NCBI RefSeq assembly: GCF_047495875.1
Contig: NC_092461.1
Coordinates: 61,182,299 to 61,246,298, forward strand
Direction of reading: 5' to 3'
DNA: 64,000 nucleotides
From: Pithys albifrons albifrons
Taxonomy: Eukaryota; Chordata; Aves; Passeriformes; Thamnophilidae
Shown here: piece by piece, positions 26,747-41,800 of the stretch
Layout of the letters: each line of letters begins with the position of its first letter
Numbering within the stretch: the stretch's first letter is position 1
Position numbers and translations under genes: made by a program
Notes under the pieces: generated by a model
Seen by the model: the letters and a program-made list of their open reading frames with translations, nothing else
Database searches by the model: none
What the model was told of the DNA's origin: nothing

Positions 26747-26870
26747 TTAAATTCCATTTTTGGCTTCATTGTTGTTTGTAGCCTGTTTCCGTTGGGCGAT
26801 GAAGGGATACATACACTTGTCTGCTCCCAAAAATCGGTACATGCACACAACTGCTTCAAACGGCAGAATA
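26747..26870 (-). CDS. RDH10: RDH10 coding exon 6 with stop codon
   Basis: It encodes the last 41 residues, [20 protein letters not shown] through [12 protein letters not shown], then TAA at 26,749-26,747. The acceptor is TTCACAG|TAT. By recollection this is identical to the human C-terminus, which indicates strong constraint. Confidence 0.98.
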
Positions 26871-29800
26871 CTGTGAAAAGGAGGTGACACTTTATTAGAA
26901 GACAGCACAGAACAAAACCTCTGCTTACATGTACTTGTAAGTACATGCAGTTACATGTACTGTGTACTTGGTCTCATTAAAAGCAACATAATAGCTATTG
27001 AAGAGTCTTCCTAAAAGATTTAGAGGATTTTTATTCCGCAGGAATACTTAAGAGAGCAAATTGAAATTCTAGAGTCCCAACCACACAGGGAAGCAGAAAG
27101 GAAGAAGCCGCAGCTTATTCACATACCTCCAGTTTAGACCTGATTTTCTGTTTTTTTCACAACCAGTGTGATAGCTTGTTTTAAAGAAGTGTGGGGGGTG
27201 GGGCAAGGACATCACAGAAGGTCTACTAAAAGCAAAGCATCTGCTGAAAGCCACATCAGCAGAGGTCATCAGACATTTAAGATATTCTTTAATGTGGGAT
27301 TAGTGTTAGTTAATGCCATTCTTTGATCACCAGACGTCTAACAACCTTGATTTATATTCTAAATGCAATCATCCATCCTCAAAAAGAAATGTCCAAAGTA
27401 AAGGGAGCAATTTCCTTTTTCCCCCTTTCTAGATAAAATTCCAAGAGGTGATTATGTGATGGATACCTGGCTACAGGCCCTCCCCTCCTTCGTGCATGCA
27501 CCAAATACTGGTTTTATTTCAAGTGTAGCACTCAGGGACTAGTGAAGGATAAAATGGGATTCTTCAGCCCCTGGAAACAGCAGCAGACATTCAGTGGAAA
27601 GCAGTGCACAGATTCCAGTCACCAGGAGTAATGACCACTGAAGCACCAAGAAGTAGGTGTCACTGGTACAGGTGTCCTCGCTGCCAGCAGTACAGCTTGT
27701 GCAGTAGAGACTGGAGGGCCTTTGATCTAAAGGCTGCTGCCTGGGGCATGGATTATGCAGAAGCTTTGATCTCCCTATTGGAAGCTAAAGTGTTGAACCA
27801 AGAAAACCCGAAGGGCCTTTGATGTGACTTGCTGCACAAGGCACTGCTTGTGCAGGAAGCACTGAAGCACCCTCTGAGCTTTGGTTGGAAAAGTTAGTTC
27901 TTAAAGATCCTGACAGTGGCCTTCATTTGTTGGAAGAACAGACACCTACATATGTTTTTCCAGGAAAGAGAAGAGCAGTGAAGATTACTCTATTCTTTGG
28001 TGAGCCTGGCCACCAAGAGAGACTTGAGCCAGAGGAGAACCACCACCTTGTAAGTGGAATAAAAATCACCAAGGTTCTCAGTTTCAACCACCCCTCACAG
28101 AAGGAAAATAAGACAATGCTAGATTTTAAAGGTTCCCCCTACACACTACAGACTTAAAACAAAAACACAGACAGCTATGAAGCTGATCTCCATAAATGGC
28201 AAGAATGCAAGTGATGTTGCATCAGAGAAATTAAAGCAACTCCTGCATTACCCTGCCTCATTGAAATGTCAGTCTGGTTACAGATTAAACAGAGTTTCCA
28301 TCCAAAAAACAGTAGTGTGTTAGAACAAAAATAGTAACTCCTTGAAATAGTCCTTCCACAAACTTAGACTCTGAGAACTGGTTCTGAGTGTGCAGATTTT
28401 CATATTATCTGCCATATTTGCACAAGTTCTGGAGAATCTGCAGGCAGGGCCTCCTACACATTGGTTCTAGAGACAAGCAGCTAAAGGTTCATCTGCTGGT
28501 AGCTGCCTCATGCCACATTCCTAAACAGGACCTCAAACAGTGGAAATAAAAGTCTGTTGAAAACAGAATAGGAATCTAAGGAGGATGGAAGATACAAGAT
28601 GGGTAAAACAATGATGCATAAATGCACAGGATCTCAGTTTTATGGAGCTTCCCAACAAGCAACCTCCAAGCATGCAAGCCAAGAGAGACTTATGAATTCG
28701 TAACAGAAGAGCAGCTGTGGTCTGTGGGGGTGGGAGGGTGTTTATATCCAGAAATTGGAGACACTTATGTATTTTACTAGTATTCTGTGCACTGTATTGC
28801 CAACTAACTGGCACTTCAGCTCTTACCTTTTCATGAAGGTGACCATATACATGAGGCGAGGTGTGCAGATCATTGGCTGGTCTGTAAGGATAGCTCTCAT
28901 AGCCTGCTTCACACAGTATTCTGGTTTCAAGGGTGGAAGGAAAGGCTCAATTTCTTTTCTGAAATATTTGATTAAGACAGATTAATATGACACAAAGAAT
29001 CACAGATCTCACTGAAGAGTTTATTAACACACTTTCTTTGGAACTTCTTTATTTGTATTCGCTGTTAAGTTACAAAGACTATAGCTCAAAACTTGCATTG
29101 CCTATGTACAAAGTGACAGAAGACTGAATTCAGAAAGTCTCTTTTTTGAGGCTAACACTAATATACTAAAGCAGCTATAATATTGATTTTAATATTTTTA
29201 TGGTAACAGTTGAGTTACTTTCAAATACTTTTATGGCACTACAAGCACAGAGGACAAGGAGACTTCTACTCACCTGATCCTGCACCCTCTAAACATTCCA
29301 GTATCTACAAGATAAGGGCAGACTAAAGTAGTTTTGATTCCATCCTTTTCAGCAGCCTTCAATTCATGGCTCAAAGACTCATGGAAACCTACAGCTCCAA
29401 ATTTGCTGGCACAATAATCCTGTGTTGGCAGTGACCAAAAAAAAAAAAAAAACAAAAACAAAAAACCAAACCAAACAAAACAGAAAGGACAGATATGAAA
29501 AATGTTCAAAAGCCAGCATTCCTGAGGTGATTCTACATAGATTTTCAAAGTAACTACAAAAGACACCCACTGAATAGAGCATCAAATCAACTAATTTATC
29601 ACTTTACTTTTGAGGCAATTAGCCCAGAATCATGAAAGCAGGAAAGCTGAATGTAGGAGGATATTACTTTGGATTCAAGTCTTTCAATCAGGCAGGCTTA
29701 CATGACAAGTTACTCCAATTACCAGTTTGATTAATAATAAATGGTACAACAAAGGACTCAGATACCTAATACTACCTTCTGTCAGATTTGAAAAAAACTT

Positions 29801-32800
29801 GGGGAGCTGGCAAAGCATAGGCATAAAAATCTTAAAGGTGTTATGTTTAAGGTTAGTTTCAATGGAAGACTTAATGGACTTTTGAGTATTTCTTTGAGAT
29901 ACACAAATAGGCTGAGTTCAGCAAAAATAATAAATAATTGCATAGACAGCAGCATTTATGTTTTCTGTTGGATGTGTCCATTGCTGCTGGTGGTCACAGC
30001 TACAGGAGATTCTTTGTAGCTTTCTCAAGACAGTAAATACTCTACAAAGGCTTAAGTTACACCAGCTTCATTCGTATTATGAAACACTGCTGTTTCATGT
30101 CTTGGACTGAGCCTTACCTATATGCAAAGAAGCCCGTTCATATGGGGCAATGAGACCATTATTATTTTAGACACATTAATTTTCACTAACTGAATGCTTT
30201 TTGCTTACACTTGTATTTATTCTAATGACTCAAAAAGCAAGACAACAAGCTCTAATCCTAACCTATTTTTATGCACTAAACAAGTCTCACAAAGTGGAGT
30301 TCTCAAACAGCTGCTAGTGAAGTGCAGGTGAGCCATATATTCTAGGTGGTTTGCAGGCATTTCCTCACAGAAACAAGAAACAGAAAACATTACTTTTGAA
30401 AGCCCTTGTCTTTGGCTTTAAGCTTAGCACTGAAGATCTTGACAGGAGCAGGTGGACATCTTCCTAGTTGCTAAATTTATCAGGTAATGCAAAGATCATT
30501 TAGCATTTTGAAACCCTTAGACATTATAGGCTTTTGCTCCAGGTGGCAAGTCCACCATTAAGTAGATGAATAAATACAGTGTCTGCCTGAGTCCTGTGGC
30601 TCCCACTCACAGGGATTGACATGGTACTCATCACCACAGCCTCCAAGTATCTTCAGAGGTTTGACTTTGTTTTCTCTAGCTGATTATATTAAAAAAGCTT
30701 ATCCTAAGCAAGAAGTGCCAAATTTTTATTAAGTATAGTCTAACAAACCTCCACTCCAGCAGTACTGAAGAGTCCCAAGGAACTTGCAACTGTCACAATG
30801 TGTCCGTGGTTCATTTCCAGCATCTTGGGAAGGAATGCTTTAGTGGTCTACAAAGTGAAAAAAAACCCACAAAACACACACAAACAACATAAACAAAAAT
30901 GACACATAAACAAGCTGCATTAATAATAAGTTTTCAAAACCTCTACCTTATTTTATTACCAAGAACATAGAACAATCCCTGTACAGGTTTTGAACTTGTG
31001 AGTTGGCCAAAAATATCAACAGAAAATCTACAGCTTGTTTGTGAATTCAGACAGCAAGGATTATATCTCCAGAAATCCTAAGGTTAAAGGATCAATGGAG
31101 CATGTTTATTTTTCTGCAAAAGACTAGTTATCAGAAAGAGATAATTCAACCCTAAAATGGAAGTCACATTTTTTAAAGACAGAAAAAGGAATGCAAAGTG
31201 TTTAATTACACCATCCAGCACATCTCAGTACCAATTATCAGTTCTAATTATTGACAGTGTGTTTTGTAAGTTAGATATGGCCTAGTTTAATCCAAATAAC
31301 TTATCACCTTGAACATTTTACATTCAAAGAAATACTAGAGTCAGAGTTTTTGTTGACATTACTTTTTACTTACAATATGGTAAACATCTGCTAACCTAAA
31401 TTATTTTCCATCTTTATTACTATCTATAAGTATTGCTGTAACTAACAGGACAAGATATACATTTCTGTTACCAATTCCTTAGAAGTTTAAAAATAAAACA
31501 GAATAAATAAAATAAGCCCAAGGCAAGTCTCAAGATGAAACTTTAAACTCCAATTTTAATGTTTTGATTATAACAAAATTTGTTTCAATGTAAAAACCTG
31601 AGTCAGAGTTAATGCCTTTAAAAAATTAAAATTTAAGCAACAAATTTATGGTACTTTCTAGAAGATCACCCTTACTAGAATACCTGCCTTTGTCATATCT
31701 CTCCTCTGAAGCTGACTCAACATTTCCCCGTTTTAAGTAAGTATTAAGCAGAGAATCACATATGCTACAAAATCAATGAAGCAGTAAAATGGTATGTGTA
31801 GTTACGATGCAATTCAGTTTCTGGGTTGTCAGTGTATATTATATGAGATCACTTTGAAATTGCCCAAGAACTTCAGCCGATGCTTTTCAATCACAAACAC
31901 GCCTAATTAATTTATTAGTGACAGAGCTACTAGTCTATTTTAACTCAATACTGTGAATGCTCAACCCTCCCAGAAACTTAAGTCTTCTTGTGTCATTTGT
32001 ATCCAAACAGAGCATGCAAATGCCCCTTGCTACTTACTTAATTGTCTGTCTGAGTCGTGCCAGCTGCATTCTTAAAAAGACATGCAAGCTACAGCTGAAT
32101 CCATCTAATTCCATTCTTATGCTGTCTGCATTTTCCAATCACAGACGTCAGGACAGTTTTGCTCTAATGATTTTCACATGTTCTCGTACAACAATTTTGC
32201 CTGCAGGTGTTAAATGACTAATCCAGACCTCCTAACACCACACAAAGGAGTGTTTTCACTGGACAGCTGGCAGATGATAGAAGATTAACAGACCTCCTAA
32301 CTCCTTGCCTTTTCTACTGTTGATTCATACAACTTCTAGATTCTGTCATAACTACATAACAAAGCTAATTATAAAAAATAATCAGAGCAACCTGCCTTGC
32401 ATTTATTTCTTTCCTCATGGCAGGGATCTCTAAACCTCTTATACAGAGCCTCGGACAAGAATTCAGTTTGCTGTTAAACTAATCTGTGCCAGGCACACAA
32501 AGTTTCAGCCTCTCTTTCCCATGTTGCATGGCAACAAAGCCCAGTCGCCATCGGGCAGCGCTGTCTGAGAAAGTAAGAGGCTTTGCTTGGACGGCACTGG
32601 AGTTTCACAGAGTGTTCTTCACCTGCAGCCTGCCTTGCACGCTCCAGCACCAACAGTGTGCATACCAGCCCTGATCCTCTGTGCTATATCCCTGCAAGAC
32701 ACTCATGCTCCAAACTCAGTCCTGCTAACAATTTACTCCCCTCCAAAGCATTTGTCAGCTCCATCATTAGTTTCCACTTGCGTCTCAGCTATCTGTCCAC

Positions 32801-35800
32801 ATCACATTGGAATGACTGATTGCCACCTCGCCTTGCCAGAGAGCTTGATAATGCAGACTGAAGCCCTGGCTGCAAACTCCAGACACTACAGGAAAGGAGC
32901 AATCACCTAGGAGTTTGTCTTGGGGGGCAGAAAGAAGGGAAAGCAGCAGTAATAGATATATTTTTTCCCTACTACTTTCAAGGCACAAATTAATGTTTTC
33001 TTTCAAGAGATAAACAGGCAACGGCACAAATCTTTACTATGGCACTGCTTTTTTTTCCTTTTGTTATTGTTAATACAATGAATTATAACTAGGTGTCTGT
33101 AAGTGCCTAGGGCTGAAAAAGAGAATTTACAGAGTCTATGTATAAATACAGAAAATAACCAGAGCAGTAAATTTCAGAAAGCCCACCTGTCCATGCTACA
33201 CTGCTTCAAAGCAAAAAGATGACAAAATCTGAGTTTTCAGAGCTTGTGGCTAAAGTAATTCATTTTTAAGCAGGTGAAATTGGCAGATGATGAATAAAGC
33301 CTGCTGAGGACACTTTTGGGTGACGTCTTCAGCATCTCAAGTGCAGACTGAGCAACTCCCAGCGCAGAACTATAGTCACTTCACGTAAGTCATCTCTTAA
33401 AAAGTCATTTATGGCCACACAGGAAAAACACACAGCTCCTTCGCTCTGAAGACAATCAGTAATTCACGGAATTCTTTGCATGAGACCTCAGTGCTGTGAA
33501 ACAGCCTGTTCAGAGCAGACTCCTGTACTTTAAAACCTGAAGCTGAGGCAGTCTATAAAGAGCACAGCTATCATATATAAAAACTTAGTACTCAACTCTC
33601 AACATCTCAGCTAAATAGATGCCAGAGAAAGTCATCTCAATTGCTGCCACCCTCCAGCCATCTGCAGCAGCTGGGAGTCAACTCTTGAAAACAAGCACAC
33701 TCAGAGGCAGACACACCCTGCGGGGGGGACACACTTCCAGGCCCAGAGTAAAGGCTTGCCCATTGCTCCTCCCAGCCTTCTCTCGCTGGGAAAAACAATC
33801 CCAAAGTGAAGTTATTCTTTCGTGGTATAAGCAATCCCCAAATAAATCAGTGTTCTTACTGAGCTCCTGGCACAGCACACTTTCGTGATCAGAGCAGCTT
33901 CTTTCATACTCTGGTCCCCAGTTTTTCTGTATATTACATAAACCAGATCAACCTAGTTTCTATTTTCTTTCAGCTTCAGCTACATCTGCCTACCAGACCT
34001 GAGGTCTTCTGTGGGCTTGTTGTGCTGATGAGAAACTAGTTAAGAGTTTGACTGGTTTGTGGCAAGATGCCTCCTGGGTGGCCTTCCCATCTGGAGTTTG
34101 TCTGAACAGGTAGCACAGCCCACATTAGTCTCCTGAGGTGATGCGTGGACATGCTAAGCTTTCATTAAAAAAAAAGTATTAGAAGATACCAAGCAAGAAA
34201 CGTGTTTCGTCCTTGGCATTAGAGGTCATGAACCAGACCTCAAGAATAATTCAAACCAACTCAAGTGATTTAATCAAACTATCTCCCTTCTGGCTTGATC
34301 CTTGAGGTTTCAATTTTACCTCTCACAGCTGCAGAGGAAGACATTTAACCAAAACAACTGAAGTACTTAAAGCCAGAGCTAGGCCATCTATTCATGACAA
34401 ATGTACAAGTTTTCAACATTGAGGAGAAAACAGTAAGTAGAATATAGTGGATGAAAGGAATTGTGTTGTGATGCATCAGGGTGAAGAATCAGAAGTTACG
34501 CAGTGCTCAACATCAAGAAATGCAAGTGAAGCACCCTCTTTGCACAAAATTAGCTTCTTCTTTTCTTTTCTTTTTTCTTTTTTAATTTAGGAAGGTAAAA
34601 AAGCAACCCCCAAAAGCATAGTGAAAACATGAGTTTTTTGACCTGCAGTTTACTTTAGATACACAGAAACTATGTAGGATAGATAGAATATATGATGCTG
34701 TTCTGAACAAAGAGTAGAGCTGGTTTATCAGGTTAATTTAACCTTTAAGTTTTTTGGAGCCTAGAGATCAATACTTTATAAGCATTTTCCTCTATGCTTC
34801 TGAACATACCAGTAAGAACAAACTATTCCCAGTAGCTGTAACCAAACATCTATTTCATGTGCACACAGCTTAAATGACTTATTTCTCACAAGTGTGAAAC
34901 TGAACAAGCATTTACATGTCACTTCATAGCTTTCGTAATCTGTTCTCAACATTTTGGTTTACGGCAAATTAACTTCTAACAGTCTAGCACTTCTTCCCTC
35001 CCCTTCCCCAAATTCTTTAGTTCCATTCTTAATGAAACAAAACTCAAAAGATTGTGCAACACAAAGAACAGCACAGCTGCAATGTCAAGACAAATTAGTC
35101 TAAATACAGCAAATGAGAATATGAAGAAATACTGTGTTTGGGAAAGTGATTTTTTAATTAAATTTTGGATTAATTATTCTTAAAGAAGAAAGCAAGCATC
35201 CACAGAAAACAATGTTAGCTGTATGCAGCTCAAGACAATGGATATTGAATGCAGAAAGCACACCAAGGTAGAGAAGTACATGCTACCACCTCATGTTTAG
35301 ACAGGTGCCTTTGTATCAAAGAAAGAAGGTAGCAGGTACCAACACATGAGGTACTTTAAATTTCTGGTTTTCAACACAAAACAATAAATTTCTTCATACT
35401 TTCTGCCTTCTGTAAACAGCCTTTTTAAACTATTTTGATGGCATAAACAAGCTATGCTACTGTAAGGTTAGAAACCCTTTATGGCACAGGAATAGCTCAT
35501 TTTTCACACAGCTCCATCAGGGAAGGAAGATGGAGAGCATGGGCATTTTTGGGGCTCATCAAAACAGGTGAGTTTTTACATCACTAACCACCCACAACAG
35601 TGGCACACTGATATAACTCAGGAGACATTTCCTCCCAAGCAACAGCTACTCCTGACTGCCAGAGCAGCTGCCTGACATCACAAATGACTTAACGTAGTTT
35701 CAACTTCATGTTAAAAACTATGCAGCCAGATCCAAGAAGCAAAATTGGTCTGGTTTGTCAAGGACTCATATCCAGACATCTCTAGGAACTAAGGTACCAG

Positions 35801-38800
35801 AGACCATAATAGCCATGCATGTTAGCCAATCCTATAACTAACAGTGACAAGAAAAGGTTTTTGTCTAAAATACATGTTATATATTAAATGCATGTAAATA
35901 TACTCCTCCCCTTTAGCATAGACATTCAGATTTGTTTTCTTCCCCTTGTTCTTCACAGCCCACAGCAGAACACACTCCAAGTTCTCTTACTCCCGTGCAG
36001 AACAGCAAGTGGCCACTCACTTCACCACAGAATCAAAACCAGAGAATTCCACATGCCTCCATTTCTTGTTCTATTCCAGTAACTGAGAAAAAATGCCTGA
36101 AGTTTTGACAAAAGGGCACCTCTAACTCTTCTGCACACAGGCTTTGGCAGCCTTGCCTGAAGTAGGTTTGTCCAAACTATGCAGTAGAGCACTAATGCAC
36201 TATTATATGTTAAAGGCAAAGGAAGGTGCCCAAAAAGCAGAAACCCCCCATGGCAAGCTTATCAGTAAATACACTGAAGTTATTTTCAGCTACAGTCATA
36301 CATCCCAGCTTATTTCAGAAGACAGCCACTCCAAATACATTTAATAAACTCAGGTTATAACCTCACTTACAGGATTACAGTGCAAGTCTTAGCCAAATAG
36401 TTTTAGAAGCAGCCTTGAAAATATACCCTAGAACTCTAACTCTCAAAGGAGAATTTATTCAAGTTAGAGGCTATAATATCCAAACTGCCTTCTCAAGCAC
36501 CAAAGCATGAAGTTACAAGCCTGGACTTAACCACTTATTTTTCTTCCAGCTTTTTTTATTTAGTTCTAAAGAGAACTCAAAATAATTACTTGTCATTTGC
36601 ACTATCATCTCAATTTTCCCATATAATTTCCCCATCCTTCTCAAATTCCATTATATAAACATATGTGAAATATTAGGTTGAGGTGAGATTAGTAACAGCA
36701 CTAAGACTACATGGAAAATACCAAGTACTGAGGTGAAGACTAGAGAGACCACACAACACAAAGGATGTGGCTCTGACAGTAACAGGCCAAATACAGCAGG
36801 CAGACAGAGGACTTCAACTACTGTTGACCTTGCCAACACAAGGGACTAAAGCTGTACTTTAAAGGACCTCAGATGTCTCCACTGACTGTTTTCAAGAAGT
36901 GCTGGGCCCCTTCTGGATAATTAGCCACTGTCTAAGTAAATATTTGAATAGCTGTGGATATTAGAACTATTTTTGATCTTTGGTTTCTATTCTCAAGAAA
37001 CAATAATGAAAAATAGGTCAGAATTACATAGTCTTCCTAAAGTAATGAATTAAAAATAAAGACACATTTTTCAATTCTTTATGGGTCTACCTTTTGAAGT
37101 AAAAAGAATCAGGAGATAAACATGACATGCTCAAGCCAAGCTTCCACAGATGGCTGTATCAAAAGCATGAAAGGAAACTATTCAAGGATTGTCCTCAAGT
37201 GTGCCTTGCATTCAGAACAAAAAAAGCTAGACTTTCCAGTATTTCATCTCAATAGAAGTCCCTTTGTTATTTATCTCCTCACAGGCAACACAACCTTCAA
37301 TTTCTCGTTAAAGATTTATTTGTCCTTGTCATAGACCCCACTGTTTTGGGGCCCTAGGGATTCCTTTAATATTGAACTACAGCAGCAGGTAATGCTTAAC
37401 ATAAATGCACAGTAACAATGTTACAGTTGCCTTGCAACCAGAAGGTCATGAAAGAACAGGACACACTCAAACAGAAGTCCATAATGATCATGGGTTACAA
37501 GGAAGCAAAGCGACCCACACACTCCCCAATACCTTGGGTAGTCAACATTTGCAGACGGAGTGAAACTACAGATAAAAGTCTACTCAGTTTGAGAGGTGAA
37601 GGTAACACCTGGAAAAAGTCACAATGAAAAGCAACATCAGCTAATTTAAAATTGTATTTGATTTACAGAAATAAGCATATTTTTTCCTCTCTCCAACTTT
37701 GCATTAAATACTGTATTGAAGTACATTAAGTCCTGGATTAGTTAAAGCATAAGCTATTATTTGAATCACTTATTTTATAATTTATTACTAACTTATGAAG
37801 GTAATTTTCTCCACCCTAATAATTGATTCATATACACAAAATCTCCTGCTTCTCAACATACTTAATCAGCCGAGAAGCACTGAAGTTGTGCAAAAATAGG
37901 TTAAATCTTATTTACAGACGTTTTTAAATAGGTTTGTTAATAGTAACAAGTACCTGTTATTCTATTTCCTACAGGAAAAGTGTGTTGCTACAGTCCATAT
38001 TTACATTATTACATTGTTTAGCATTTGTATTATTTAGGGTTCAGTTCCAAAATTTCTCCAATTTTCAAAGCCACTTTTTCCTATGAATGGTGCACTTATC
38101 CTAGTGGTTCCTCTTTTACATGGAGTTAACTCATGTTGAATATATCAGAAGAAAACTAAAACTGAATTAAGTAGTTTCCTTAATCAGAACTTAGTGCCAC
38201 AAAGCTGTTTACAATGGCTAGACAGTAAAGATAAGATAAGTAATGCCATTAAACAAAAAAAGCGCACAGGAAACTAATACCACTAGTTATCTCTCAAAGA
38301 TTAATCATTGATTTCCACTCTTTACTACTAGAACTAATTATGCTATGCCTAGGGCAAGTGAACATTGCTTGACTAAATTGCCTTTTGTATAGTTTGTTTA
38401 CGAGGCTTAGTTGAAAAAGGCAGTGTTCACAGAGAGAGGGATATGAAAAATGCTTAGGAAGGACACTGCAACAGAAACTTTTGTTACTGTTGCCTTATCA
38501 TGTCACTACATTGTCTCTCCTCTCATTTTGTTTAAGAGCTTAATTTCCTGTGATCTTACCCCAAACTCTGGGGCAGAAAACAGCTTTGTTCTCCCTCTCA
38601 TCTGAAGTGGAGATTACGTACTCAAAAACACTACCTAAATAATACAATTTTGGCTTAAGAAACTTTCTTCCAGAGTCAAGGTGGAAAAGGTATCACTGCA
38701 TAAGCTTTACAGTGCTCTGCTGCTAATCAAACTTTTCAGTAAAGCGTTTCTGCATTCCCCACCACTGCATCCCTTTTGAGTGAACCATTACCTAGGGCAA

Positions 38801-41800
38801 GGGTTTAGATACATAGAACACAGCCAAAGACAGCCCTGATTTCTCCTTGAGAATATTTCACTTCTGTTTAGAGGGTTCACTACTTTATATGCTTTTTGGG
38901 CATGAAGAAATTCAGGTATTCAAGTTGAACTACCCTTGTTACTAGTATACCAGCAAATGGAATTTATATCCTTTATGTTATTAGAATGCAGCCTCCACTT
39001 TTCTGCTCCTAAGAAGCTAAACAGATTTTATACTTACATCCTTTATTACTTTCATCCTCAGAAGTCAAGCCTGTCCTGTGAAGTGTCTAATTTTTCTAAT
39101 GACTACATGCCACCAGTTATTTCTGTGGAAACATTTAGTTGCCTTTAATGGACATGCCTGTATAAATACACTGCCATAAATGCACATGGACTTGTCTACT
39201 TTCACCTGTACTTGCAGGTATTGCTTGGTTGATGTATACCTGCCTCCCACCTGTGAAGCAGCATACACAACTGCTTAGTCACTGATTATATATTTAGACC
39301 TCTCTCCTCCAGAGTTTGCAAGTCTTTGATTTCCTATGGCTATGAAAAATGAAGCACATTCTCACAGCTTGCCCAGAGAGGTTGTGAAAATATCTATCCT
39401 TACAAGTATTAAAAAGCTGTTTGGACATGGGCCTGAGCCCCTGGCTCCAGGTGGCCCAGCCTGAGCAAGAGGGGTGGACCTGATGATCCTCAGAGGTCCC
39501 TTCCCACCTCAGCCATTCTGTGATTGTCCACTAAAGTACACCTATTTTCTGCTCAGCAGCCCATTCCCTCTCACAGAAGTTCATAAGCCAGCAGAGACCT
39601 TGCATTCTTTGTCTCTATGCTGACTGCAATTTTATCAACACAGAATCTTAACTCACTGGAAAGGATGCTGATTCTTCTGCCACATCTCTCCTGTCTCTCT
39701 CCAACAGGAGCTCTTGTCTGTAATAAATTATCCTGCTCTGTCTGAAACAGTGTCTGTTCTACTTCCATTTCTCTTTTTCCTTTGGTCTCAAGTCCTTTCA
39801 GCTGAAGGGAGGGCCCAATGAAGCCGTGCAGAGCACCTAGATTCAGTTCTTGTGGAATTAACATATTTTTAGCCAAGTTCAGAACATACATATACTATAC
39901 TGTTTTCAAAAACTAATTATGTCCCCCTGGCTATTATGAAGCCCTTCAATAACCACTTCCTTGCCAACTTCTTAAGGATATTCTGAGCCCTCACCAACAA
40001 TTCTGCCCACTTTGAATTTTAATGGATTTTAAAGCTTGGCCAAAGTAATCACATATTGGATTCTCAGCAGCTAGCCATGAATAGGGAAAAAGACAGTACC
40101 TATATCTAAGCAGGGTAAAAGTGCAAAACATAAATTGCTGACAATTTTTGTTGTGAATTTCAAAAGCCAAATTAATCTAAAAGATGAGAAGGATTATTGG
40201 TAGGTAAGATGGCATGGTAAGAGGGCTGTTGGAGGCCCAACTATGTCTTTAGTCTGCCTAACACTGCAAAATGCAAGTCTAGAATAAATCAGAACTTGGA
40301 AACACATGTGTACCTGCAGAATTCTCCAGACAGCACAAATTTAGGGCACAGTCAAGTATGAGAACTGAAGGTTTCAAAGTACTCACGCTCAAAAGCTGAC
40401 CTCTTCCCTCCTGCTCAAAGGCATTTTATTAGACATGTTGATATTTATTTTCCATAAATATTAATCTCATTCTACTCTCAGACTATCACAGCTATCAAAC
40501 CACAATTACTACTCAATTTAAATGAAGTATTACTCAGCTGGCAGCAGCCACGGAAAAGAAAAATGCAATTTAAAGAAAGTGAATCCTTCTGTTCAGATCT
40601 ACCACGTCAGCATTTGAGCTTTATATACACCCAAGACAACCCAGAGCTCCAACAAGGCTGTGACAGCACAGTTAGACTCCTGTAAATCCAGGAATTTAAG
40701 TTATAAATCAAGTGGGTAGCACCACTGACATTGTATTCTTCCACAGGCAGATCTATCAGTAAAGACGACCTAATTGGCATTTATTCAAATGTCAAATTTG
40801 AAATTACTTTAGATTTTTCTTGTCAAGTGATACAAGAAGTTAACACTTGCCTACTCCTTTCCACAAAAGCTGGTTTAAGTCCAGCTGAAGTCAAGTGACT
40901 AGAAATTCTACTTTGTTTATATACTGACAAATGGCTGTGTCAAAGGATTTGTAGTGTTTCAGAGCTATGTTGACATTAGTGTAACAAACACATTAGTTCC
41001 TCACCTTCATTAGCACAAGTTCGCAGCAAATGTCCAGCCATTTGGAGAGCAGTTATTTATTGCCAGCTATTTGATAATCTTGACAAAAATGAAAACATGA
41101 CCCTATGAGTCTGTGAAAAATCCACATAACAAGTTCATTTTAGAAAAAACCTATTAGATAAGACCTCAGAATATTCTGTTCAGGGAACAAGACAACAATC
41201 CAACTGTTAAATACACATTTTTCTCCTGCTTGCCATAAGCTTAGTCATCCTCTGGAATATTTAGCAAAGCTTAGTATTTTAGTCTACAGGTTTCCAAAAC
41301 ATTACTAGAGGACAGTACTGTTAGAACTACTTACAGAAAATATGAAGTCATCATTCATGTTTTATGATTTATATAGCAGAGTTTTCAAGAAGTGGCTAAG
41401 CAGAAAAGGACTCGAGGACTCTCTCACATTTTACAGATTACTTCAGGCCACTACCTCCACAGCAATGCAGTTGGTAGAGTACTTGCAGGTAGATGAAGCT
41501 GAGTCACTTAAGTCATATTGCCCAACTCAGTCACCAAATCATTGTTTTGAATCATCCACTTTACAGTGAGGAAAGTGATTGTGCTACAACTGAGCATCTC
41601 ACAAAAAGAACAAGATTAGAAGGAAAGCTTTTCACACAACAGTCTTTCTTTGTGGAAACACAAAAACCGGGAAGAAGATATAGCTGAATTTGGCTTCAAT
41701 ATTTGCTTAGGAAACAGTAAGACCCTAAAAGGCTACAGTTCTTACGAAGTAACTCACTGACTGAGAAATAGCATTTTTAAAATGTATGAAGCTTAGAGGT

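Noticed and set aside
32486..32910. Three overlapping plus-strand open frames in RDH10 intron 2.
   Set aside because: They overlap in several frames, resemble no known protein and have no splice or promoter context. This is a locally GC-richer patch with fewer stops.
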